This document shows, one piece after another, positions 1 through 12,827 of a stretch of DNA of 64,000 nucleotides. This stretch comes from Bolinopsis microptera (taxonomy: Eukaryota; Ctenophora; Tentaculata; Lobata; Bolinopsidae). Under the pieces are notes generated by a model. The model did no database searches and was not told the origin of the DNA. It saw only the letters and a program-made list of their open reading frames with translations. Positions within the stretch are counted from its first letter, which is position 1, and the number at the start of each line of letters is the position of its first letter. The stretch is from the NCBI RefSeq assembly GCF_026151205.1, contig NC_087081.1, forward strand, positions 5,017,246 to 5,081,245, read 5' to 3'. A program made the position numbers and the translations under genes.

Positions 1-1830
1 ATTGTGGCTGCTCAAAATTTGCGTTGATTTTTTGTCAGTGTTACCCATGTCTTACTTTTATTTATGTTTTGAGGCACGTTGCATTTCCCTTTTTCATTTT
101 GCGCGCGAAGCCAGCCGGCCGCGCGAAGATGGAAATGCAACGTGTCGATCGATGTCACTTAACAATTAAGTTTGATCTGGGGCATGCTTATTTAGTCTTA
201 CGAGTTGATAATTAAAGCAGAGTTCAAATAATGTGCACCTTCCTCATGATGGGAGCATTGTGTACCCGAAATGTTATTTTTCGCGTCGTTCGAACGTTCA
301 ATACTATAATATAATAGGACTAAATAATACACAAAATACAGTCTTATATAACTATAATGTATAAGCGGTACAGCACATTTCTTCGGGGTCTAACGAGTAA
401 AATACCGGGCCCCAAGCATTAAGCATTTATCAGCCCGAGGAAAGTTTTAAAGCGATTTTTGAGCTGTTGTGCAAATTTCAAAACAAACTGTTTTATTTTT
501 AATCTTAAGGTATTGCAATTAATTGTTGATTTTTAATTCACAGCTCATTTAATTATTTGTCCACAACTTTGTCAGTTTATAATAAATAGACTTAAAAGTT
601 TTGAAGAAGCTAGAAAGTTATGGGAATTGAAGTATATACCTTTGTAATAAAAGGAATGCTTTGTGTTTCAACGATTTGTGACATACCAGCACATGTTTGC
701 ATTTTATTACTATTAGGCTTTTACAAAAAGTGAAGTTTTAACCGTATCACACACCATTAGATGATATTATTGTGTGTTTACCTAAAATTCCTTAACCTCC
801 CGTCTTTAGAATCAGAGGGTTAGAAGAGATTTGTTGGCTTAAAAAGTGTTTATTTGTTTCAGTTTTGTTATTTTTGGGGCACCCGAGAAATCGTTTAAAG
901 ATTTTAGAATGCAAAATCTTACCATAAATTTGTTGATGATATATCATGTTAAATATCAATTTATTTGCGGATTTTCTTAAACTCCAGTAGTGCAAAGTCT
1001 CCCTGGAGCATTTAGTTTTTTTTACAGAGAATTATTAAAAAACGGCTCACCAGGAGGGGTCTATAAGGATAACTAAGTTAGTAACTTTACCTGCCCACTC
1101 CCCATACTTAGTCCTTAACATAATTAGCTCTTGGCCAGTTCTTGACGGCCCTCAAGCGGTTGTTGACCGGATCTTGCCCGGATCTACAGTGGCATGGTCT
1201 ACAAACTCCCATTTTTACAGCAAGATACCGCTTATCATCAACAATTGCTCGACAAACTCCCTATAAATCGGCAACATAAACGTAAAAGCCCAATCGGTCT
1301 GGAAGCACCTTTATAAGTTACGACATATTTGTCCTGCGTCACGTGGGCCGATATTCATTAGCCGGGAAGTACGTCACGCACAAAGTTAATTTCAAATTCT
1401 GCACGTTTTGGCGATGGCACACGATTTTTCTTATCTGTCCGATAAAATTCCTCAAACTCTCCCCCCTCCAGCTCTCTGTTCAGATCTAAACCTTCGGTGT
1501 CGGGTGATCCTGGAATTATGGGTGTTTGGAGAGGAAAATATATGTTTTCAGTTTAAGATATGACATACCAGAGCTTGTAAAGGTAGCAAAACAGATTAAT
1601 ATTGTTTGCAGGTCTGTTGTTCATGCTTTTAACCAACGTTCTACGCCAAAATATACGGATACCCTCAAGCAATATCAAATCCTGAAATATTGTTGTTCTA
1701 GAAAATTCGATTTTGCGGCATATTTGGATGATGATTAATCACTCTACACTCGACTGTCACGTGACTTCTTCAAACCGTTCTCTAGCTGGCCATGAACGAC
1801 TATTCAAAACCCTGACCCTCTAATCTGATC
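1..1830. other. AT-rich stretch, no gene recognised
   Basis: No exon chain or mobile element could be supported on either strand. A 70-codon plus-strand ORF at 1526-1738 has no recognisable motif and no clear splice partner, so it is not called as a gene. Confidence 0.4.
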
Positions 1831-1832
1831 AC

Positions 1833-1890
1833 AACCCTAACCCTAACCCAATCCTTAACAAAAGCATATGCTGAAACCCTAACCCTAACG
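1833..1890. repeat. Short interstitial telomere-like CCCTAA runs
   Basis: Two short runs of the CCCTAA unit (about 1833-1850 and 1874-1890) are separated by about 25 bases of unrelated sequence. CCCTAA/TTAGGG is the usual metazoan telomere unit. The runs are only about three units each, so this is an internal remnant and not a chromosome end. Confidence 0.5.
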
Positions 1891-2584
1891 AGAAATTAGA
1901 CTACCTTCCTTATACGGTCATATCACGTGATCGAGACAGTTTTTCGCCAATATCTCGGGAGCATTTTAACCCTATGTCATGCGGATGATTCGGAATCAGC
2001 GTCCGAAAATACATCGATTGAAGTTGGTTTCAACTGTCGGGGGGCCTTTTAGAACAATCTCGAAGATTGACTGTAGAGTTAAGTGATTTCGCACGCTCGG
2101 GCATATTTGGCTTGCCAATGTTATCATTTTGAAATATGAAGCTAACCTGAAGTGGGCCGGTCATGAATATTACACCTACACCTGTACTTCCTGTGCACGA
2201 TCCAGTAATTTCATCAGGCCTTCAGGCATTCATTTAAAAAACAACCTTCAAGCGAGTTATCTACCATTTTAATCTGTTAACAAGAGTTAGGTACTAATTT
2301 TGGCTGGATTAAATTTCCAGTTTAGCGGTAACGCCTGAATTCTTTAAAAAACTCAAACAGTGATTGGGACTAAAAGCAAACCCCTTTGGAATCAGCGATC
2401 CCAAAAATAAACGGTGTTTTTAAATAAAATTGTTTGAGCCTTCCCGAAATCAGTGGGAATTTTGCCTTAATTTGGCATAAATGTTACAGAATCTTGCAAC
2501 GAATAAAACTTTTTTCCAATCGTCGTCTGATCCGTCACAACCCATTTATCTCTTTTATCCCCAATTCCCGAATCCCTCTTTTTT

Positions 2585-3066
2585 AAACCTCTAAACCTCT
2601 AAACCTCTAAACTTCTAAACCTCTTAACTTCTAAACCTCTAAACCTCTAAACCTCTAAACCTCTAAACCTCTAAACCTCTAAACCTCTAAACCTCTAAAC
2701 CTCTAAACCTCTAAACCTCTAAAATTCTAAACCTCTAAAATTCTAAACCTCTAAACCTCTAAACCTCTAAACCTCTAAACCTCTAAACCTCTAAACCTCT
2801 AAACCTCTAAACCTCTAAACCTCTAAACCTCTAAACCTCTAAACCTCTAAACCTCTAAACCTCTAAACCTCTAAACCTCTAAACCTCTAAACCTCTAAAC
2901 CTCTAAACCTCTAAACCTCTAAACCTCTAAACCTCTAAACCTCTAAACCTCTAAACCTCTAAACCTCTAAACCTCTAAACCTCTAAACCTCTAAACCTCT
3001 AAACCTCTAAACCTCTAAACCTCTAAACCTCTAAACCTCTAAACCTCTAAACCTCTAAAACCTCTT
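2585..3066. repeat. 8-bp minisatellite, unit AAACCTCT, about 60 copies
   Basis: An almost uninterrupted array of the 8-mer AAACCTCT (AGAGGTTT on the other strand). A few variant units (AACTTCT, AAAATTCT) lie near the left end and around 2723-2745. The right two thirds is nearly identical unit to unit, which suggests recent expansion. Confidence 0.95.
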
Positions 3067-3067
3067 A

Positions 3068-4291
3068 ACCCTTTGATTCATGATTCGATCCCTTAACTGT
3101 ATTATTTTATTGGAAGGCAAACTACTGAAAAAGTTTAGTTATGCAGTACTGTTGGCTCGTATCAGCTTCAAATTTGATAAAAGGTTGCATACTATTTCTT
3201 AATTTTTTTGTTTTTTGGATACCGCATATGCAAAAACGGAAAACTTATGGAGCCCGTCAAAAATCACGCCACACGCGAAGAGAGAACGTTCCGATGAAAA
3301 CTGTATTAAAATTTATTGATTCAAATTGTATTAAATTTGGCTTATCTGCACTTGTAGATTCTCAAATTCACCCCAAAACAACAGTGCTTATCTTCGAATC
3401 TAAAATTACAAATGTTTTTTAATTCTTGTACGAAGGAAAAGCAAGTGAATTTAGTATGACCTGAGGAAAATTCTCTTCTACGGAAGCATTAACAATCAAT
3501 GACCACACTAAACTGATGTGCATTGGCTGAATATCAACAAATACCTGGCAAGTATTGTTTCCCAGAAAACGTTACATTGTTTGAGATCAGGTTATTTCGA
3601 AAGTTTTTTTCTCATTTAACGATGTTTTAATTTTGGAGCTGCACGGAATTGGGACATTTGACCGTTTTTATCAGCTGGCAACGACGATAACATGATTTTT
3701 GAAAGCTTCTATAAAACAACAGCTTTTCGTTTCAAGAGCCCTCCTGCAATCCACGTGGTTTATTTGGATTCTACCCAACTGTATCCGAAACGCGAGATGT
3801 GTCTTTAAATCTTGCAGCACAATAGTCTAGTCTACGTAATTATGTAATTATGTAATATGTTTAATGTTTATATGTAGTCATTCCTGCATCTGTGAACCAC
3901 GTGAAATCGAGCCAAAATCCCAGCTTTCTCAATTGCCCTCACGTGAAATATTGGCACGAATGTTATAAATAGGCTGTACCAAAATCCTTACAAACTGGCA
4001 AAACCAAATTGCATTAATTCTCTGGATTTGCTAACATCATTTTAAGCTATCATATCGGTTGGATTCGTGCCTGTCCACTTTCAAATCAGGTTCTAATACC
4101 ACGATAAGACCACGCCATTTTCCCTGAACCGGTTCGGTAGGCTGGGCTCCGTCTCCTCCAGACTTCACTTTCTACTTAGTTCTGGTGTAATTCATGCCCT
4201 GTTCTTACCGTCACCCCGCTGACCAACCAGGACTTGTGCTCGTTTGTTCTTATCAGGACGCCGTTGCTGTGTTTATAGGATATTTACATAA
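3068..4291. other. Intergenic, no gene recognised
   Basis: AT-rich sequence with no supported exon. A 93-codon plus-strand ORF at 3141-3422 has no recognisable domain and was not called. Confidence 0.35.
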
Positions 4292-4430
4292 TATAAGACG
4301 GCAAGTTTCCATAAATGAAATTTATGGCCGATAGGCCTATAGGCGTCTGATAGGCCATGGTATTCGCTCGAATGACCGAAATTTTAGCGCCGATAATAAA
4401 ATTTCATTTTTGGAAACTTGCCTATAAGAC
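4292..4430. mobile_element. 123-bp MITE, hAT-like, with 8-bp target duplication
   Basis: The element body is 4300-4422. Its ends are inverted repeats of about 24 bp: it opens GGCAAGTTTCC and closes GGAAACTTGCC, and ATGAAATTT/AAATTTCAT continues the stem. Both sides are flanked by the direct repeat TATAAGAC (4292-4299 and 4423-4430). An 8-bp target duplication with short inverted ends is the hallmark of hAT-superfamily insertions. There is no coding capacity, so it is a non-autonomous copy. Confidence 0.8.
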
Positions 4431-5032
4431 CTTTGAGTTGAAATTTAAGGCTGTTCCAGGGTCGTTCGTCGAGATAGGGCAATTTCGAATCAAAAATTGA
4501 TTTAGAAGATATGATTTTGGTTCGTTATCATATTTTTAAAATCCTATATTACAGTGGTCACTGAAGTGGTCATTGCTAGGATGAACTTTGAACTGATAGT
4601 TGATACTTGCCAAACAGTCCGGACTCTTGACAGTCTTCAAATCAGGGATTAAATAAACGGAGTGTATTAGAAAAGTATCAGTTATTCATTAATTTCTAGA
4701 AATATCTTGTTATCAGAAATATCATTTCAAAAACTAAAACTGGAATAAATACCACGATTTCAAAGTAATTTTTATTATTTGACAAAACTGGACATGTGAT
4801 TATTGCTAAGCCAGGCAAATATGAGTGCTAAGTGACAAAAATGGGAATTCTGAGACGACATAAGCCGTGCTTATCATCCAAACAAAATTCAACGCATTCA
4901 AATATTCTCTTCGTGAATCTTTGTCATTCCAATTCAGATCTATTCATTTGTTATTTCTGAATATTTTGAATTCTTAGATGCTTAGATTCTCTGCTACACT
5001 TCATCTACATGTTTCACCTCTTCTTCTGCCTA

Positions 5033-8000
5033 TCAAAACGGGAGGCTAGATCTGATCCCGTCCAAGAAACCACCCTCCTGAAATAATTTAAGTTGTTGGC
5101 TGAGTCTGCTTCTGGCCCAAAATTCAATTTACCACCATTTGTATTTTTATTTCATGAATAGCATCAGTTCATTACGTCAACATGTTTTTAATAACCCGCG
5201 TGAAGAGACATGAAAATACATTGCTATTTTCAATAAAGGGCTTCATCATTACGCATGCAAAGAGTCAGAAAAAAGATAAAACATATTACGTCCGACACGT
5301 GATGGTGTCATTTGGTAAACGTCAATGAAATACTTTTGTCTCTTACCCTGTTATCTCAACTCAGACTGGGGACAACAGGTCTTCGTCGGTAGGAATACTA
5401 AACATTCTTATCGAATGTCGTCAAACTACGATTTTATCTTTAGGATATTGATAGAACTGGGTTTGATGTGCCAATTGCACGCTGTGTTCATATCAGGCCA
5501 CAAAAACTAGACATGGTTTATTATGGCAGTTTAATATGAACACGCAGGTTAAAAGATTCCCTGCTATCTTCCCTTTGTATTTTATTCGCCCCATGCTGTT
5601 TATGATGGATAAGAACTAGAACAGACCTAGAACTAGAACTAGAACTAGAAGGACCGGACGTGAAACAGATGTGAAACTTCCTCCAAACTGTCACACTAAA
5701 TCATGAAAGTGTGGTTTTCGCATAAATGTTAATGCTACGTATATTAATCACTGTTTACAAAAACCCAATTATGAAATGGCCGAATAACCGGGATTATCCC
5801 AAAATGAACCAAGTTAATCTGGTGATAACACTTGCATACCTCCTCAGGTGAGCCCCCTTTCTCGGATCCAGGTGGTGACGGTGACTTCTCCGCTCCCCCC
5901 AAGCCTCCGAATCCGGGCTAAAATAAAACAAATTACTTTATCATCTTTTATATAGGAGACAAGAGCGGGTTTGTATCAGCTCCAGATCATTCAGTCATTC
6001 GGAAAGCTTGCGGAGTGAGAAGGCTTGGGTTCCGGAACGGAGAAGTTGCGATCACTCTATATAAGTTAATGAGGAATATATTTCCTAGAGAGTGGATAGT
6101 TTTGTTTGATCGAGGGTATTGTTCTTGAACCCAAGCCCTCGTATGGTGTGCTTTAACATCAAAAGGTGCCTTAAAATATGGTAAAACCAACAAGTAAGTC
6201 TTGAAATGTTAAATGGAATTGTAAATTGTAAATTCTCTTTCCAGGAAACTACGCTCGTACTTACAAGTTCAACCGGTATCTGGCAATATTTTAGGGTTAC
6301 ATTTTATACACAATACTTGTTCATTTTTTATGCATATATTTCAACTACGATAATTTGATATGGCCAACATCGATATTCGATAACAATAATTTTAAGAAAC
6401 CAATCTTTAATTAAAATATAATTTATTTATCTTTAAAAAGTGTTTTATAATAGAGTCATTAGTTTTCTTACTAGTTAAGTTAAGCAGGGAATAAGTCTAC
6501 AAATCTTATTTGGCATTCTTCGTAACACAATGATAATTTGATAGGCCAAAATCGATAAAAATTGCCATAATCTCAAAAAAAACCAGTCGTGGCACAGAAA
6601 ATAGAATTTATTTATCTATAGAAATTAGTTGATGGAGTCTTTGTCGTCATTAATTTTCTTATTATAAAAATGATAAGGATTTCTCGTAAAATTTTGCAGG
6701 AAATAGGTCTAAATTTTTGGCATGCTAGAAATTGGGTAATAGAGTCTTTGTCGTCATTAATTTTCGTATTATACAAATGATAAGAATTTCTCTTTTTGGC
6801 ATGAAGAAATACGGAAATTTAAATGTTGGAATTCAGTCAAAAACGGGAAGGGTACCTTATTGTGTAAATTAATGCTAAGATTGGAATTTGCTGCGGCAAA
6901 ATTTTCAATCAATACTATGATTTCAATTATTGCTAGCCAATGAACAAATATTTACAAATATTTACAATTATTTACAGATATTTACAAATATTTACATCAA
7001 TATACTTAAATAATGAAATAATTTACTTAAATGAACTCACCTCAATAGGAATGTCGACAGGCAGCTCGATGGGGAGGTCAGATTTACAGCAGGGGCAGCA
7101 TTTAGCGACACTCACAAAGCATTTCTGAAAATATTCTCCATCAAAATGGACGGGTTCGTGTTCAGAAAAAATCATTTATAAATGAATAAGAAATCGAATG
7201 ATAGAAATCTCAGATATAGCTTCTTCGTAGATGATGGTTCTGATTATTTCTTACAACAGATCAGTACGAAATTATCGGTGATTCCGATTTAAAGGAATCT
7301 TGCGTTACAGAATACGCGTACGGTTACAGAAACATTATTCATCAAATTCAAGTCATTGATCCCCTTTTCATTGGTCAAATAATTACTAATTATCATGTAT
7401 TTACCGCAACCTCATAGTAGACCTCATTTATAGACCCTGATAAAACTTCTTTGGCCACTAAATGTGTGTTTTCCTTATCGATATGATGTTATGGGAGAAA
7501 CTTAATGGTATATTTGGTTTACTAATGTGTTAACTATACTTCTTTTAGGTCTATCAACTATTGACAAGGTTGTGGACATATTTTGGTATCGTGAACAGAC
7601 TGATTTTTATAAATACGACATATTATTATAATATGTATCATGTGTATTGTGTATCACCAATTATTGCATCGTAATTTCGCACAATCAAAAATGTTAACAA
7701 TCGATAATTATCTACTACACATCTATTGTACATTACTATTTTACGATTTAAGACACAAGGTCAAACTAATAGTACGCTAGATGATGGTAGTTGTAAGTCA
7801 ATGGTTGAGCTGGTTTCAAGCACAGGTCTTTTCAAATCCAACGATAAGCAGTAACCTTCGGCACTTGAAACCTCCTCAAGAATTAAATAATTGTTTTATT
7901 CAATGATTGTTTTATTTAATACTTGTTTTATTTAATAATTGTTTTATTAACATCCATGGTGTTTTATTAACATAAATGTAAGTACTTTCAAACCTGACTT

Positions 8001-11000
8001 GGATTTCTTTAGAAAATTAGTTTTCCAAGAAAAGATAGGCTTATCTAAATCTTATATTATAGTTTATAATCTAAATCTAATGTGCTTGATATAGTACAGG
8101 GAAATCCGTCTGAAAAAATCGATTTGCCGACACACAAAGCTTACAAAGGATTTTTGACGTTTTTGAGTCCTAATAGGTGTCCTTTATGGCTGACCAACTT
8201 TTCCAAACTTTTCCACGTGTCTTAAGGCCACTTTTTGCCACTTTACCACTTTTTACCACCTTTCTTGTTTGTCAAATATATTTAGTTGTGAACGTCGTAG
8301 AAAGTTGCAGATTAAACGAGGGTGTTCATATTATCAAGAAAAAAAACTTTTGTTAAGACAATTTTTTCCTCAGATGATCAATTAATTGGATAATTATCAA
8401 TTAGCTAATTAGCAAAAATTAAAAATTTTTTTATTGGCTCAAAATGATTGGAATAGCTTAAAACACGGAGAAAAGTAGTTTTTAGAAAAACTTCGAAAAT
8501 TTTTCACTTACATTTTTTTTTCAAGACTTTGAAAAAAATTTCGAATTTTCGAAATTTTTTTTCGCCAAAAGTTATCAAATTGCATGAAACGTGGAGAAAA
8601 ATGCTTTTAAAAAAACTTCATGAATTTTTGTTTTCAAGAATACTAAAATCACTTATATTTGTAGTTGGAGTTCAGTAAATCTCGGCAGATTTTAGTAATC
8701 AGGAATTATTAAATCAAAATAGATAAAAGGACTGAAACTGAAAAACGTTAACCACAGGTTATTAGAGTTTTATAATTAATTACAGTATATCCTTATTGAT
8801 TTTTAAACAAAGGGAGGATTTTAACAAAATTTTTAATGTTTCAATTATTGATAATTCTAGTCCTAAAACTTTAGAAGTTCGTGAACATAAATATATTCAA
8901 CAACTCAAGACTTTAAAACCTTTGGGAATAAACACTATAAATCCTTTTGGCCTTCCGTTACTCCTAACATCTTAATTTTAATTATTATATAACCGTTTTA
9001 AGAGTGTTCAGATTTTTAAAGGAATTTTGGGTTTTACTAACTTTTTACAATTTTTAGGCTTATGTCACTGAAGATGACGCCTTGCAACATGTTTGACGAT
9101 AGCCTGTAAATTGATAGTTTGATCTCAGTATTTACAACAAATCATCTAGCTTGATTGATTCAAAGGGAGAATTAAATTCCTCTGATTTTTACAGAAACTG
9201 CACCAAAGGCACATTTAAGATCGAACCGATAGACTGCTGTACTACGATAATATGTAATAAATAAAACATCTCTGAGTCTGTACCGTCAATCGTGCTAATC
9301 TGAACCAGCCTACCTGGATTACCATCTACCTCTTCTTTTCATAAATAATTAGACCGGGTTGTGCAAGAAATGTGATTTATTATAGCTCATAATAATTACA
9401 TCACCCACCAAATGCAATATGAGTCATATCGCATTTGATGGGTCTGTAAATAATATCGAGCTGTTTTCAATCACACTATCACAATAAAACACAATACGTG
9501 TACATCATATGGCCCTTAATAGTTAATGCGGTATATGAAACGCTCTTTATCGGGGTGTTTCTATAAATCTATAGACTATACCGTACACTTCTCGTTTCTC
9601 CCGCGAAAGGCCGGTATAGAGAGGTTTTACTGTATCACGAAAACTTCTACTTGTCCTCATGGCTCATTGACAGCTCGAAGAAGGCAAGAAAACATCAGAA
9701 AGTCTGAAATGTCAACTCGTTCATTTAAATGTTCTTCGATCCGTCCCACATTGATCCCGAGCTTATCATCATGGCCCCCAAATATCCTGCGGCAAGAACC
9801 TGTCTTTTTACTTCACAACATCCGGATTGCAAACCAACATAATCATTACCGTTTCTTTACTACCCCACGGCTCTTGCCCATGTCCGACGCTCGTATCTAG
9901 ATCTTACCTTTGCCCGTATATTACTCTTTTTGAATTTAGCCAACCCTGACATATGGGGGTGATTTGAGGTATGAGGTATCTCGCATAGCGAATGAAGTGG
10001 TATGCAGAACAATAGAAAACAAGTCACAATAGATGTTGGAAGGTGTATTTACACTTGTATCCTACTTCCTAGCTCTTCCTTGGTATCCATGGTCTCTTCT
10101 TGCCTTCTTCGAGCTGTAAATGAGCCATGAGGCCAAGTAGACGTTTTCGTGATAAACTATACCGGGTCTATTGAGGTATAAAGCGTTTCATATACCGCAT
10201 TAAGGGCCATTTAATACAAAGGTATTGTGTCGTATATTACTATTGTGATTGAATACAGCTCGATAAGTACTTACATCACCCACTAAATGCAATATGAGCT
10301 ATGATAAATCACATTTCTTGCACAACTCGGTCTAATTATTGATGAAAAGAAGAGGTAGATGGTAATCCAGGTAGGCTGGTTCAGATTAGCACGATTGACG
10401 GTACAGACTCAGAGATGTTTTATTTATTACATATTATCGTAGTACAGCAGGCTATCGGTTCGATCTTAAATGTGCCTTTGGTGCAGTTTCTGTAAAAATC
10501 AATAAGGATATACTGTAATTAATTATAAAACTCTAATATCCTGTGGTTAACGTTTTTCAGTTTCAGTCCTTTTATCTATTTTGATTTAATAATTCCTGAT
10601 TACTAAAATCTGCCGAGATTTACTGAACTCCAACTACAAATATAAGTGATTTTAGTATTCTTGAAAACAAAAATTCATGAAGTTTTTTTAAAAGCATTTT
10701 TCTCCACGTTTCATGCAATTTGATAACTTTTGGCGAAAAAATTCGAAATTTTTTTCCAAGTCTTGAAAAAAAAATGTAAGTGAAAAATTTTCGAAGTTTT
10801 TCTAAAATCTACTTTTCTCCGTGTTTTAAGCTATTCCAATCATTTTGAGCCAATAAAAAATTTTTTAATTTTTGCTAATTAGCTAATTGATAATTATCCA
10901 ATTAATTGATCATCTGAGGAAAAAATTGTCTCAACAAAAGTTTTTTTTCTTGATAATATGAACACCCTCGTTTAATCTGCAACTTTCTACGACGTTCACA

Positions 11001-12827
11001 ACTAAAGATATTTGACAAACAAGAAAGGTGGTAAAAAGTGGTAAAGTGGCAAAAAGTGGCCTTAAGACACGTGGAAAAGTTTGGAAAAGTTGGTCAGCCA
11101 TAAAGGACACCTATTAGGACTCAAAAACGTCAAAAATCCTTTGTAAGCTTTGTGTGTCGGCAAATCGATTTTTTCAGACGGATTTCCCTGTACTAATATG
11201 AAATAATTTTATTTTCAGGGCAGGTTAAATAAAACTGCAAAATCACATAATAGTCGAGTTAAGTACCACGTATTGACTAATGTATTCCACAATCGTGAGA
11301 TTAGAATAAGTCATGGAGTTGTTGTTAAGCAGAAAATTGTCCAAGATTATTTATATTATACATCATATCATATTGTAATTTTTAGATACGTTAGACAATT
11401 GTTCTTCCATTTGACTGAAATATCCTCATGCTACTCTAAAATGCAAAAATATTCTTCGATAAAGAGGTATAATTATGAACTGGTCGTATCGATGTGATTT
11501 CGCTAAGCGAAATACCGACCAAGTACGTGCACTCAAGCAGATCATTTAGGAATGAGGATATTATCGCGTGACACTTTAGCACCTACTAAGGGTATCTCAT
11601 GTTCAGTCTGGTGACAGGGTATGATCCAATCTTCAAAACTAACTTTACTCTCAAATTTCTAACCGCTCTAAAATTTGCATGTGGGTACACGATTTTACAC
11701 GATTTTTACACGATTAGAAAATTTATTTGTTATACTGGAATAATAACAATTTTAAAATATAAAATAAGTCACTTCCCTCTGAAGTAGAACAGATGATGGG
11801 AGAGCTTCAAACATGGCGATGGAGGGAAGCGGTGTCTCACCGCTGGGAGGTAAATTAATACCCGTATCGCGATGGTAAAATTTTATGATATGAGATCTCA
11901 AGTAAAAAATAGCACAAAAAATAAAAAGTGAATGTTGTCAGTGTAGTGAAATCGGAGGCAACATTAATAAAGACGTATACACTTAAACCGTTACAATTAT
12001 AGTCCCTATCTTGTTTTAAATACTCACAATAAAATACACACAAAAAACACACAAACGTCCCCAAAACATTAACTTCAATTTATATTTCCCTAGTTGAAAT
12101 TAACTTATTTTATGAAATTGATACATTCGAGAAGATATCGTGATTACATGGTAGCCATCCATGATCCCCATTTAGCCCTAGGTTTTGTATATGAAGCAAA
12201 TGGTTCTTAAATCTCTTTTTAAATAGTGAAATTGACAAAATATGATACGGTACATCATGATCAAGGAGATAATTTAAAATTTTGGATGCATTAAAAACAA
12301 AATTACTATTCTTGGTCTTAGACATTGAGAATTTAGGATATAGCAGTCTGCATGATCTACTTGACTTGCTAAACCGCTCTAGAGTTCTCATAGTATGGGT
12401 CCGGTAAGGGAGTTCCGCTCTAGAGTCCTACCCTGGCGATTTGAACCCGCTCTAGGGTCCTACTTTCATCCAAGTACTCCCTACAGTCCCCTGCTCTAGA
12501 GTCCCCCGATCTACAGTCCTGCTCCCGTCAGTGAGGCCATTTGGTAGCTCCATTTTACCAAGCCAAATGATAGAGCAACTTTGAGTTAGTCTAATACCTT
12601 AATTATAAGCCTAATTAACTCATCTGGATTGAATAAATCTGATCTTTTATAGCATATACCCCATTTTCCCATTTAACCATTATTCCTAAATCATATTCCG
12701 ATTAAACCCATATCACTCTAATGTGTTTCTCCCAACGTACCATATACCAAGGCACTAAATCCCCTGCAGCGTCCTTCAAAGCATCCACGTCCATGTTTTC
12801 CATGTCAATTTTACCGAGAGCATCCAT
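5033..12827 (-). CDS. Small four-exon protein with a CCxCC cluster, 97 aa, unknown function
   Basis: The exons on the minus strand are 12741-12827 (start codon at 12825-12827), 7041-7124, 5840-5917 and 5033-5077 (TGA). All introns are GT-AG and in phase 0, giving 87+84+78+45 nt, or 97 residues plus stop. The N-terminus is acidic and Met-rich. Exon 2 carries KCFVSVAKCCPCCK, whose cysteine cluster could be a palmitoylation or metal site (inference). Exon 3 is Gly/Pro/Ser-rich and low complexity. No signal peptide or membrane segment is seen. A possible AATAAA on this strand lies at 4771-4776, about 260 nt past the stop. Intron 1 (5.6 kb) holds the 8.1-11.2 kb fold-back element. The family is not recognised. 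The gene model rests on splice signals and phase, so an additional exon in intron 1 cannot be excluded. Confidence 0.62.
6350..6790. repeat. Diverged tandem duplications in an intron
   Basis: The motif GATAATTTGATA followed by GGCCAA and ATCGATA occurs at about 6350 and 6531. The segment GAGTCTTTGTCGTCATTAAT occurs at about 6634 and 6740. Together these suggest old tandem copies of roughly 100-180 bp. No coding content is seen. Confidence 0.45.
6938..7010. repeat. Short TATTTACAAA-type repeat
   Basis: About seven degenerate copies of a 9-10 bp unit built on ATATTTACA. The array lies about 30 bp beyond the donor of the minus-strand exon 7041-7124, inside the following intron. Confidence 0.7.
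8095..11192. mobile_element. Large fold-back element (about 3.1 kb), TA-flanked, mariner-like ends
   Basis: The left end opens CAGGGAAATCCGTCTG at 8097 and the right end closes CAGACGGATTTCCCTG at 11190. Both are flanked by TA. The arms match as inverted repeats over most of 8097-9690 and 10095-11190, with small differences and a roughly 400-bp unmatched centre. TA flanks and a CAGGG start are typical of Tc1/mariner insertions, but no transposase was found, so that assignment is inference. The left arm is interrupted by a foreign insert (about 8816-9190) that is missing from the right arm. The 124-codon ORF at 9526-9900 crosses arm and centre and shows no domain. The element lies in intron 1 of the minus-strand 97-aa gene. 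Confidence 0.85.
8813..9193 (+). mobile_element. 5'-truncated Penelope-like fragment (GIY-YIG tail)
   Basis: This insert breaks the left arm of the surrounding fold-back element. The continuous counterpart is visible in the right arm near 10493. The insert is bounded on both sides by TGATTTTTA-like sequence, a likely target duplication. From about 8816 the plus strand reads about 50 codons up to a TAA, including LEVREHKYIQQLKTLKP and then LGIN. In Penelope-like elements the GIY-YIG nuclease ends with this kind of Arg-Glu helix followed by LKTL.P.G.N. The rest is 3' untranslated sequence. Only the last part of the protein is present, so this is a dead copy. Confidence 0.6.
12395..12530. repeat. 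Imperfect CTCTAGAGTCC-type repeats
   Basis: Five to six loosely spaced copies of CGCTCTAGAGTCCTAC-like sequence, differing in spacing and bases. They lie about 210-350 bp beyond the donor of the minus-strand exon 12741-12827, inside intron 1. No function is apparent. Confidence 0.5.

Noticed and set aside
1526-1738. 70-codon plus ORF
   Set aside because: It has reasonable composition but no recognised motif, and no adjacent exon could be joined by phase.
2585-3066. Telomere
   Set aside because: The AAACCTCT unit is not a known telomere type and unique sequence continues on both sides.
9526-9900. 124-codon ORF within the fold-back
   Set aside because: It crosses from arm to spacer and has no transposase motif.
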